Below are positions 33,101-44,003 of a stretch of 64,000 bases of DNA, one piece after another. This DNA comes from Anthostomella pinea. Taxonomy: Eukaryota; Ascomycota; Sordariomycetes; Xylariales; Xylariaceae. The position numbers were made by a program, and so were the translations under genes. The notes under the pieces are model-generated. The model was not told the DNA's origin. It searched no databases and saw only the letters and a program-made list of their open reading frames with translations. The stretch covers positions 3,472,001-3,536,000 of the forward strand of contig CAUWAG010000020.1 in assembly GCA_963556695.1 (NCBI GenBank), written 5' to 3'. The first letter of the stretch is position 1, and every line of letters starts with the position of its first letter.

Positions 33101-36066
33101 AGGACAGCGGTGTACCACCTTCATCTTCCTGGAACTTGTTGTGAAATAACAGGTCATTGTGAATATGCATGGTTTGTGTGTTGTTGGGGACAATGTGATG
33201 ATATGCTGAACTTTGTACGGCATCATGGCCTCCCAGGTGAAGGGTAAATTCTCGGGGGCTATGCTCCTAGACAACGGACTGGCACGATCCTAAGGAGATT
33301 GATCTCAGATTCAGGGTGCTGGCCTGTCGGGTGTCCCCCCATATCACGAGAAGTGACGGTCAATGTAGACTGTATATTAACGGAGCGGAGTCGCGCTTGC
33401 ATTTAACCACCGGGCTGGCTGGAGACTTGCAATACGGTCCCTGTCGATGATGTGGTGGATAGCTGTCTTCAGGTCACATAGGGCGGTCTACCGAAGAGTA
33501 TGACAGGTTTGAGTTGGTCGGACATCCCGACTTGTTACCGCGAATGCAATCGTGTGAGCATTTGGTATTGCGGCATCGAGCGAACCGGTGGAGTCCCCCC
33601 GGGGCATGACACCAGCAGCAACGAAAACGCAATGGTCCCGAGGTCGTCCGTGTTACGCGCAACAAAGCGTCCACGTAGTTCCCCGCGATGTTGAATCATG
33701 AAACCCCAGAACATTGTGCCAAGAAGTACCTTCTCGAGTCATTGTCAGTGCACATGGAAGAGACCCAGGGCCTATCCCGACAAATCAATTTGTGTCTGAC
33801 GTCCTGGTGGTCGCATATTCGGCCGCAGGGAGACTCGGAGAGCGCATTGAAGCGAGATCAGCAGACGACTAAACCAACGTAGGCACTGTGAGTAAGGTAG
33901 ACACGTCCAATTAGGATGAGTCGTATGTCTCCCTCACAATACAGAGGTGAAGAACAACTGCTTCCCTAACAGCTCCAGCAACATTATCCCACTGGTGACA
34001 GTCCTGAGTCGCAAGATACCGGCAGAATTTATCCTTGACGTATTGCAGGGATCTGGATTCTGTGGCCATCACCCGAAAGAGTAGGAGAGGACATTAGCCC
34101 GGCAGCATTGCGAATCAATGTCAGAGCTGGTAGTCGTCAATTGGCTGGTACTGATAGACAGTCCTGGTATAGTAGAGCAGAGTTTGAGGTATGAGATAGA
34201 GATAGACGTGTGGCTTCTTCGGAGTCCATCTGGAACTTCTAGAAGGCAAGGCGGTGTCCAAGAGTTGCAATGCAGGTGGTCCTTGATTGTCAGAGGTTCT
34301 GCCTCCACAATCACGGCAGGCGATAGGGCGACCCCAGCACCGGTCGGCCGGCAGGCACCTGCTCAGGATCAACTGCCAGCCGTGACCTGATAATTTGTCG
34401 GAGCTCCAATGTACAGGCCAAATTACCTAATTTAGACATCTGGAGTAATGCAACTGAACCGACCTTCACAAATTTCTCTTTCTCTCGACTGTCATCTCAG
34501 GCTGCGATGCTGCGATGCAATGCAGGCGACCTGCATCACCGCCCGGTATCAGGCCATATGGCCGGCAGTCCAGCTGCTTCCTACTGACCGATGTGCGGGA
34601 TGCTCTACAGTTGCGCCAAAGGGTGACATAAGACGCGGAATAAGATGCCACGCATTCCAAATGAGACACCCAAGCCTCAAGAGGACGGTGGAGTACGTAT
34701 CGGGCAACATGCCGTCTCATCAATGGGACCTGCTGCTACTATATGCCGCGGTGAGATGTCAGATTGCAGGTAGGTATGTGATAAGAAACCACCCTGCTCC
34801 CCAGCCGCCGTTACATCACATCCATGGTCACTGCAGATGGAAACCCCTTCTTCCAGCTCATCAACCTCATGGCCTCATGGCCTCATCGATGCCCATGTTG
34901 GTCTTGAAGAAAGCCGTGCAAAGCCTTTAATACCCATTGGTAGTCGACTGATTACGCGTCATCTCGAGATGTAACATTGAATCTGCTGCAGTTCCTACAC
35001 AGTAGATCTGGTTCTCCAGCTCTGTTATCTTATCCATCGACATAATGGTAACATCAAACACCAAATCGCGGGTTTGACGTGCAGCTTTCAGCCAAGAGGG
35101 AAATTAGAAGCGATGCGACATTGGCACATACTGACATACTGACATACATCACGCAATATGTGTCAGAACCTTCACATGACGAGCTCGGAGTTGCGAAGAT
35201 GGTGGGTTAAGTTGCTCACGAATCCCCCAAGTCTCACACCGGATCGTTTATGCTTTATCAACCTGTGTAACCGCACAGGCGGAGAGCTGATGTCAACCTT
35301 CAACCACCATACTTTGCAACGCATCTTATTACTCCCCAAACTCGGCTCGCTTCCGTGCGAGACCAACCGCCGACATGGAATCTTCCCAACGCCGGCTTCA
35401 GCTCCGACGGGTGCGACATGTGGTATTAATGGTACCGAGGTACCGAGGTACGTGCCAGCCAGCGTGACGTTATAACATCCATGGATTCAACGTTGATCGG
35501 GAATTAGAACGGCAGTTGCAAGGGGTCGACCCTGCTGGTTAGTCAGGTACATGGAATAGTATGCCTGTGGCCGCGCTGGTGCTGGTCACTCGCTACTAAT
35601 ACCCCTGCTTATCGTGGCCACCTTATGCTGGCTATGGGATGTCAGTCCGTTGCCGTTCGTTCCACCGAACGCAATTACCTTTTCTATACACATTACCGCA
35701 AACATGAACATCTTACCTGCCTACATAGGCTCATGATACTCGAGCCAAGTACACATGTAATAACTTGAAGATGTACCTACGACCTGCAAGCATGACCCAC
35801 AAGTACCGCCCCCCTTCGTGACGAGCCGCGCCAAGGCCCAAAGGCCAGCTGCATCTGGCTGTCTGCCATCTGGGTCCATGGACAGATGGAGACCCGCTAG
35901 ACCCGTCACTGTCGTAATAATAAAAATGTCCCGACCTGCGACTGCGACTGCGACTCTACGACCACATCTTGTCCTCTTGTCATCTTGCATCCCTGCTGCA
36001 TCGCACAAACCGGATCTCGCAGTCTGCCCAAAATGGCCACCAGCGCAACCCAAACTGTGCCAAACT

Positions 36067-36525
36067 ACTGCCGTTCTCAAGCAGAGTGTCCGGCCTCACA
36101 TCAACTTTCTGTACACACACACACACACACACAAAGTTTAGCTGGCGCCAGACAGCCAAAAAGTACGTTTCTTGACGACAACGCTCCCGTGCCGACATCG
36201 CATATATCATTGCGTATATGTACTATTAGCCCTAGATCGTAGCTAATAGTACATATACGTAATGATATATGTGACGCTGGTTGGGAACGTGGTTGTATGG
36301 TTGCGTGGTTGCGTGGTAGTTGACGGCGACGATAAAAGTACGGTATTTAAAGTTGACATTACTGCCAAGGCGTCGCACATATACGGTTGATATATGCGAC
36401 GTCGGGTTGGGAGCGTAGTCGTCGTAAAACGTACTTTTGTCGTTGTCGTATGCCAGCTCAGAGTTGTGTTGTGTGTGTTTGTAAGAGTGATGTGGGGCTG
36501 GACACTCTGCTTGAGAACGGCAGTA
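36067..36525. repeat. Foldback element with nested inverted repeats
   Basis: The ends pair: 36067-36102 (TACTGCCGTTCTCAAGCAGA...) matches the complement of 36488-36525 with about two mismatches. Inside, 36159-36210 pairs with 36379-36438 (shared AAGTACGTTT, ACGCTCCC, CGCATATATCA), and a central 30-base palindrome, 36201-36230 with 36242-36271, has one mismatch and an 11-base loop. Further copies of the same module lie at 36271-36300 and 36371-36401. It has no coding capacity; it is probably a non-autonomous foldback or MITE-like element. Confidence 0.75.
36113..36132. repeat. (AC)10 microsatellite
   Basis: Perfect AC dinucleotide run inside the left arm of the foldback element. The matching position in the right arm (TTGTGTTGTGTGTG at about 36465-36480) is an imperfect TG run. 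Confidence 0.9.
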
Positions 36526-38124
36526 CAGCCATCGGTGCGATTCTCCGGCCATGTTCATGCCCTATCGGACGTCTGATCATCAGCGCAGATATATCCCCTT
36601 CATCCCCTTAGTTCCAGTTCACGCCTCACCGGTGAGGCGCTGTGAGACCGGCAATTGGTTCAGCATGAGGTGCTGAGCCTGCCGCTGACCGGTGAAGGAT
36701 AAGATACCAGACATCCTCCCACGCGCCAGCTGTGCCCCGCCTGCTTCCTCGTCGCCGTTCTCGATTATCAATGCCTCTGGATATACCTATCACCGACCGT
36801 CCTACCTCCCTCCCTACCTACTTACCACCCACCTTGCCTGCCCACCCTGTCCCGCAAGCCTCCCATCTCCTACCTCCCACCGAAGGCCGAACCCAGCCCG
36901 ATCGACGGACGGACGGAACGGATGGACAGCCGGAACGAATATGGAATCCTGACCTGGAGCAGTCCAGCAGCACCCACCGTTGTCGCCCTACCCTGCCAAT
37001 GCCAACGCCAACGCCTCTGCCACGCCATGCCGTGCCTATACCTGCACGGCGTAACAACCACCAGCCGCTGTCAGTGGATGCCCAAACCGGCTACATTGCA
37101 TCGTCGTTCCCAAACTAGCACCTCTTACCCCCTTTCAGGGACATATGCATCGCCCACCAAGAAAGTAAGATGACGGCTTTCCTCTCCTTTCCAGTGCACC
37201 ATACCCCTTCATATCTCTGTTCTCAATTACATGTTCCGAAGTGTACCATCTGTACACCGGCCCAACCCTGCGTGCCTAGATGGCCTACGTACCTGCCTCA
37301 ATACCGGCTCGTTTGCCTACATGTACCTCTGAGCATCACCAGTGTCGTACCATAAACCCGCATGGCCATCGGACAGTCCAAGGCTGGCCGCATTTCTTTT
37401 CCAGTAGCATACCTCACGCAAGTAGTTAGGTGCAGGTGGTTATGACAGACCTGTGGACGTCATTGGTACTAGTCACGGTACAAGCAGCAGTACTTGACGT
37501 GCTTCCATACATGTATAATCCATCAACTGAAATCATGACTCCAAGCACAGGTAAGATGAACCTCTTATACCCTCCCCGAGGGCAGAGTTTCAAGTCAAGC
37601 CCTAGCACGGCCCGGGCAGGTGCTAACAAGCACCGAGGTACCTACCTCCTACCTACCTTGGGTAGTGCTCCCGCTCGAGGGTGAGGGTGGGCTCCAGCTT
37701 GGGAATTAAGCTCGAGGCTAGGGAAAAAGCCCATATTGCAGATATCAGATACCGGTATTGCAACTACGGAATTATTCAAGTTAAAATCCACATGCCCTAG
37801 TTCCAGGTCGTTGGGGAGACGGAAAGACCGAACAGAAAAATCGGACGACATGGTGGAGCACCGTCCCCAGCTTTGAACTCCTGCTAATGTCAATCACTGA
37901 CCTCGAGACCCGTTTTGGTGTCCGCGTGTCTCTTGCGTACCAGACTTCAACTCCAGACTCCAAACTCCAGACCACCAGGGCAGACCACCAAATACCCAGG
38001 CAACCGGACATCCTCGCTTGGGTCATTGCACGTCCAGATATGGCGTTCTCTACCGGTCGAACCAGCCGCGTTTCGTCATAGCACCAGGGTAGCAACGACG
38101 TTGGCAACAGCGACGCTACATATG

Positions 38125-38126
<2 letters not shown>

Positions 38127-38157
<31 letters not shown>
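38127..38157. repeat. (GA)n microsatellite
   Basis: About 15 uninterrupted GA units on the plus strand in the C/T-rich leader-like region upstream of the small cysteine-rich gene. Confidence 0.9.
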
Positions 38158-38160
<3 letters not shown>

Positions 38161-38751
38161 ATCCCTTGATGAGCTTGACTTGCATCTCTCTGCACAATAT
38201 GGAAGCTAAGGTAGAGTTACACGTCGTATTTCCTTGGCAGGTACTCACTCCATCGAAACGTCAAAACATCAAAGCATCAGACCCGCCTTGCCTCATCTCG
38301 CCGCGTGCTCGCCTTACAAACACAACAGCCTCCTCCACCTCACCGTCCCGTCAGACAGCCCACATCTGCAAACACAACAAAGAAAGCCCGAAGCTCTTGG
38401 ACCTCAAGGTCATCCTCATCTACCTGTCTGTGGACCATTTAAAGCCTGTGCCCTCGTTACATCCCACACCTGTTCCCATCACCTCTGGCAGTTCATCCTT
38501 CCACAACCAGCATTCACCACCACCACCACCAAGTCTCCTCACGCTACCGATTCTTTTTCACCTCCATAGCAACACAAGTAAGTGGTCGCCCCCATCACCC
38601 AGTGCCCGGCCCTATGACTGACTGGTTGGCCAGGATCTACAAAGGCGGCAAAGCACATTCGTCATTTGTGCTCTGCCATTGCCTCGCAGTCTTTGCGAAT
38701 TCAGATTCTTAACATCTATCAGGGCAACTTCGGAAGCAGACTTCATCCATC

Positions 38752-38916
38752 ATGGCCGTGGCAACCAGTTGCGCACACTCGTTCAAGATGATCAAGTCGG
38801 ACAGCACCCTCGTGCAGTGGACCTGCAACATGTGTCACTCCGGTCCGCACTGGTGGATTTTCGAGTGCCGGTACTGCAGGATTCACACGTGCAGAGCGTG
38901 CGTTCATAGTGCCTAG
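38752..38916 (+). CDS. Small cysteine-rich, probably zinc-binding protein (54 residues)
   Basis: A 54-codon ORF from ATG 38752 to TAG 38914-38916, too short for usual ORF cut-offs. It has a regular metal-site pattern: SCAHSFKM, then WTCNMCHSGPHWW, then FECRYCRIHTCRACV, that is one C-x-H and three C-x2-C pairs, enough for two zinc sites. The aromatic cluster PHWWIFEC between pairs looks structural. From memory, similar short proteins with a 'LVQW-C-C-SGPHW-IFEC-YC-CRPC' pattern occur as conserved hypotheticals in filamentous ascomycetes; I have not checked this. The region before it is C/T-rich with possible splice signals (GTAAGT near 38579 and CAG near 38721), fitting a spliced 5' UTR. Function unknown. 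Confidence 0.7.
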   Translation: MAVATSCAHSFKMIKSDSTLVQWTCNMCHSGPHWWIFECRYCRIHTCRACVHSA

Positions 38917-41456
38917 GATTCTGTGGTCGTGGGGACTTGAGGTGGACTGGGCTTGCCTTTGTGGAGTTGAGGTAAGTCGAACATCAACTGTCATGTTTCA
39001 GATGGCAGCATCTTTCGAAAGTGACAGAGTTGGTAGCAGACCACTAATTATCTTGTCAGTTCCATAATCTCTGGCCTCTACTTTCCAGGTGCCGCATCGC
39101 CTGCAACGGAGGGCAAGTTTGGTTCTCGGGTCGACAATCAGGGATTGTGCGCGGAATAAGAAAGCCCTTCTTCGGACGAGATTGCACCTTTCGATCTTTC
39201 ATATGTCCTGTCTGGACGACCACGAATGTGCGCCGCTGGACGCAGATCTGACTGGTAGTCGAACGCCAAGATGCTGCAGGTCTGATCACAGCTACCGGTC
39301 GTTTCCATTGGGCTGGTAACGGCTCTACGACCCTGGGCACCTACACCGCTCGACAAATTTCTCAGCTCCTTCACGTCCCATCCGGCACTAGGCGAACGAG
39401 CCACATACTCGGGTCCCACTCCATGCGACATATCTTGGCTACTAAGTTTCACCATTCGGAATTCGCTACTGTCTCACCTTCGGAGAACCTTCGGAGGGAG
39501 AGCCCTGTTCTGTTGAGCTCTGTTCACCTGTCGTCCCCTGGCCACGATACCACCACTTTACCACCTCTTCACCTCCCACGAAATCGTCCCATGTATGACT
39601 TGGCGAAGAGCGTCAAGTCATCGCTCGTCGTTCCAGGGTCGAGCTCTCTCAATCTTCACTGTTACTACTGTCATTTCAGGAGTTCTTCGGCCGCGCAAGC
39701 ACAGGACGGGGATGGTCGGGAACTGGATGGCGTTCAATGCCGCTTTGCGTTCGCATCATAGATTTTCTCCTCTCAGGCACGTGCCGCAGGACAAACAGGT
39801 CTCGGCAAATGGAAAATTCATTACATTACAGGCTTTCGGGGTTTGGCGGCCTGGTTTGCTGCTTGCTAGTTATTGTTGTTCTTGTTGATGTCGTGTCTAA
39901 TGACCACGTTGGGCCTCGTTTCCATTTCCAGCCTCGTTTGGTGTCTCGGCACAGTTCATCGGGTTCAAGGAGTTCCTCGGCAACTGTTTACAGAAGTAAG
40001 CGAGCGAGCGAGCGAACGAATCGCTTCTGCGTTGTCTCCCATCTCCTTTCCTCCGTCTCTTCGTCCTATCGTTTGGAAGCTTTCAATACGGCGCAGGGAA
40101 ATTCAAGGCGAAGAGACAACCACTCAGTACGCGAGTACTACATATTTGCAGACCAATACCAAACTCGTGACCGTTCGTTCATCTTCCCTCCCACATCGTA
40201 CCGTTCCATATTTCGGAGATGGCAAATATCTCCCGTGCTCGTCTACGCTTCTTGCCAACGCACGCCACGTTGCAATCGCCGCCGCCCATCGCCGTCTTGT
40301 TCACTCGTTTGGAAGACAAGACGTTGCCGGTGCACGTGGCTCCTATCCCATGTCGTCGAGACAATTCTGAGGCTGGCGGCCCAACAACCGGGCCAAGACC
40401 TGACATTGCGCAGGGCTGGGCATGCGGTGTAACGGCGAACAAAGCACCATCAACACCACCGCTACTTTTCCCACATCCACCCCGCGCCGCACGCGCACGC
40501 GCATGCGCATGCGATGCGATGCTATGCTGTCAGACCTGCAAGGTCCCGCGTCCCGGGCCCCGTTCTGGATCGGCTTCTGGAACATCGACGAACGACCACC
40601 AACGATTGGGCCCGGTGGAATGGTCGCTCTTGTTGATATTCTGCTACCAGCCCTGCGGTGTGTTGGGCTGTCTTGTCTTGTCTTGTCTCGCCTGGCTGTT
40701 TGTCGGGCTGGTTGTCTATCGGGGGCCGGCAAATGCTCACATGCGCGTTTGTACGCGGCGACTGATTGCGACTAATACCTACCTGTCTACCTGTCTCCTA
40801 TCAAATCTTACTGTTTGGAGGTAGGTACGGATCACGAGCAACAGCAGGACAGAACAGCACATCAAACCCAATCCGAACCAGGTGTCACAAACTCCGGGAC
40901 TGACCGACTGACCCCCATCCATCCATCCATCAACCGCGGCCTGATCTATGCACGTGGTCTGGGTTTCCTTTCTCTGTCTGTTTGTGACGTAGCACTGTCT
41001 CTTCTCTCGCCTTGCCTTCCGTCGTCCAATCAGTTTTCTCCCGGAGACATACTGGACATGCACAGACACGCGGACACACACACGTGCATGGTTGGGCTGG
41101 AGGGCACGGGTACGTACGTATCACCAACCCCACGATCAGATTTAGATCCGATCTGGGTTGTCGGCTACAGGTGTACGTACTGAGTACCTAGATAAGATAC
41201 GATGCGATACGGTACGGTACGGTACAGATGACGGGAGATGTTGTGCGTTGGCGGGTGGGTAGGGCAGGGCAGGGCGCCATATCGAGGAAGGAAATACATT
41301 GGCTCCCCTGATCTCGCGATTGACTTCGCTGGCTCCAGTCAACTTCTTCGCCTTGGGTAGGTCTCGCCTCATGTGCCCAGATACCGGTAGACGGATCTCA
41401 GACCAGCTCAGCTCTACCTGACGAAACTGCCAGCCAGTTCGCCTACCCAGTACAGA
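38917..41456. other. Intergenic, no convincing gene
   Basis: About 2.5 kb between the small gene and the MOSC gene. Overlapping ORFs of up to 231 residues (39737-40432; 40219-40824) have no domain and biased composition. Noted sequence: an alternating purine-pyrimidine GC run at 40484-40520 and a GGTAC tandem near 41211-41225. Confidence 0.45.
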
Positions 41457-42831
41457 CTATACCTTGGGCCAGGCCCAGACATCGCGGTCTGCGATCCGCC
41501 TCGTCACCGTGACCTCATCGCCGACAGCGATATCGACCGCCAGCTCATCATCCCCATACTCACCCCCATCTTCATCATCTCCCCCACCTGTACCCTCATG
41601 GTCCCCAGCACCACCCCGCGGCGAAGAAGGCGGAAGCAGGAACGCATAGCGCCCGAAGATGGGGGACCATTTGTTCCCCGCGTCGACGCGGCGGTCGCGC
41701 ATCAGCTTCTTGAGCACGCTGCCCTGCTCGCCCAGGGCCGGCCGCCCCGTCCCGTAGTCGATGTTGATCGAGATGCAGCGGGCGCAGTTGGCCGTCAGGG
41801 CGAGGCGGTGGGGTTGTGGGCTGGCATGTTTGTCATTGCTCTGGCTGGTTCCCGCGGCAGAGAGCACGGTGACCTCGGCCCAGAAGTCTTCGTCCCAGGG
41901 TTTAAGTTCCTCCGCCTCCTCTGGTCTTTGTTTTTGCGAGTCTTGTGACCCTCCTGCTTCGCTGGAATTCTCGCTGCTGGTTGCTGGAGGGGATGTTGAG
42001 GATGACGGGGTCGGGGACGAATCGACCACGATGTTCGGTCGGAACTTGATCATGTCCATCGCCTCGCCCTCGGGCAGTCGCGCGCTGACGTCGCGCAGCG
42101 AGGCCTGCGACGTCAGCAGGAAGGGCGCGCACTCGTTGAATGTCAGCCAGTTGTCCTTCCTGTGCCCTTTACCATCCCGTCCTGGGCCATCGCCGCTACC
42201 GGTAATGTACGACGTGATGGACGAGAACCAGGACTTCTGCTGCTGCTGCTGCTGCTTTGGACGCGGACCAGCATTCCCACTCGGCGTGTGCGCCAGCACA
42301 CCCCGTCCCTGATCCCCGATATACACCAGGATCGTCTCATACCCCATACAAGCGCTGAACCACTCATCATACCGCCCGCCCATGCGATACGCCGTCGTCG
42401 CGCTGCCCATGAGTTCAACATCTACTGTCTCCATGCCACTAACACCAACGTCTGGCGCCAGCGGCACGCGCAGCGCTGTGCGCTGCTCCGGCACGGGCGG
42501 GAACAGCGGCTCCGCCGGGGTGTGGTACGTCACGACGATGTCGCCGCCGTCGATGGCCTGGTGGAAGAGCGTGCATTCCGGGAAAAGCGCCGTCTGGATG
42601 GGCTTGTAGCTGTTCTGGTCGTCCGAGAGCACCTTGAGCAGCATGAAGCGCCGGTCGTGCTCGAGGCCCTCGCGCCGGAGGCGCGTGCGGGGGACGGAGA
42701 GCGGGTGCAGGGACTTGATGGGGTAGATGTAGAGCTTGGGAGGTTGGTTAGTGAGGGAGGGAGGGTTGACTTGAGTGAGTGAGTGAGCAAGTGAGCGAGT
42801 GGGCTTTTTGGCTTACCTCGGTGATCTTCAT
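41457..42831 (-). CDS. MOSC domain protein (mARC / molybdenum cofactor sulfurase C-terminal type)
   Basis: A 5-codon first exon (42831-42817, MKITE) joins across an 82-base intron (GTAAGC donor) to 42734-41457, giving 430 residues. The start MKITELYIYPIKSLHPLSVPRTRLRREGLEHDRRFMLLKV (read in two parts) is the MOSC_N beta-barrel signature 'YPIKS...G...DRRFML'. The MOSC core follows: RPNIVVD, then PWDEDFWAEV, then the cysteine LTANCARCISINID, where the conserved Cys is expected to bind molybdenum cofactor as in mARC amidoxime reductases. Two low-complexity inserts (a poly-Gln stretch near residue 170 and a Ser/Pro/Glu region before PWDEDF) are common in fungal copies. Location, perhaps mitochondrial outer membrane, cannot be told. 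Confidence 0.9.
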
Positions 42832-44003
42832 CTTGGTGGTGATCTGGCTTTGCCTTCTATCTGCAGAGTTGCAAGCCGTGACCTCTGTTCTTCTCTACCA
42901 AGCTCGGTATTGAGAGAATGATTACGATGTGATATTCTTCTAGCTGTAGTGATTATTTCACTGGGATAGGTTTGATCTTACTTTGGGGATCTGGTCTTTT
43001 TGACGACCTACTTTCTCGCGAGTCATGGGTTATCAGAGCGGGAAGATAGCACGATACCGAGTATGTCGTGAAAGTTGCTTAAATTAGTTAGGCTGTTATA
43101 TGTATGAGATGACTCAGATGTGTGAGGTGCTGGGAGAAGTTGGGGTACAGTAGCTATCTTAGACTACTGCAGCTTGGTGGGATTCGGGGTCTGAGGCCGA
43201 GATCGCATCTTGTCCAACCTGTGGAGATATCTGCCCCGACGTTCTTACACGAAAGGCGCTTTACAGCTCAGGGGCTGGTTGACCTAATTCTCGTCTATAC
43301 AATTGATGTCAAGTCATTTACCTGGTATTTGATCAGCCTGAATTTGACATGTGTACTCAAGATGGCGGCCGAATCATAGTCGAAAACGAGCTTCGGAGGC
43401 GGCTTCGCTCAAGTACCTACGTAAGGCTGCATGCCTGGCAGTCTACACTTTCGACGTCAATAGCGAGGACTTGAAGCCTCGGGTTTACCGTGAGTGACAG
43501 TGGGAGACTCGAGATGCAGTTCTGAGAGGCACTTCTTGTGGTGCTGTTCGGTCGGCAGTCATATGTCACAATATCTATCACATAGTTACAAGTTCACCTT
43601 CGATCCAGTGGTGCTTAAGGGGGTGAGAATGAGATCGTGTTGAGCTTGCTGTTCGACGTAACGGACTATCAGAGTTCTGTCTTGCCACCCGTCGGTCTGT
43701 GTGCAGTACGATGCCTTGCGGCTGGAGACCAAGGGAAGGTGGTGCTGGGAGCAAACCCCATTGGGAGACTAGAGTCCAGCAGAGCTTGTTGATATTACTG
43801 ACTTGTGTAGGGGGTGGAACGACGTGTGAATTGGGGCTACTTGCATCACTGCTACTCGCATCACTGCTACTCGCTCGTCGGTCTGGTGTCACAGTGCTCT
43901 GGACTCTCGGATGTCTACCACTGAGCGCGTCGGGTTGCTCAGTGCTATGAGGGAATCTTTATTGGGCGTGAAGCAATATATATGGATAGTCAGTCGTCTC
44001 ATG
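42832..44003. other. Intergenic, no gene seen
   Basis: About 1.2 kb upstream of the MOSC gene and downstream of the HET gene. ORFs at 43122-43379 and 43578-43950 show no domain. Confidence 0.45.

Larger units (their letters stand above)
29569..38751. other. Gene-poor stretch of 9.2 kb
   Basis: From the VIP1 stop to the small cysteine-rich gene I find no ORF with a recognisable domain. ORFs of 168 and 207 residues (31747-32253 and 30247-30870) lack family features. It holds a repeat copy at 29985-30125, the foldback element at 36067-36525, (AC)n at 36113-36132 and (GA)n at 38127-38157. From about 36650 onward the plus strand is strongly C/T-rich with short Pro-rich ORFs, which resembles long fungal leaders. 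Confidence 0.5.

Noticed and set aside
40219..40824. 201-residue ORF over a GC-rich repeat-like run
   Set aside because: Composition follows simple repeats (Ala/Arg/Cys); three overlapping frames are all open here.
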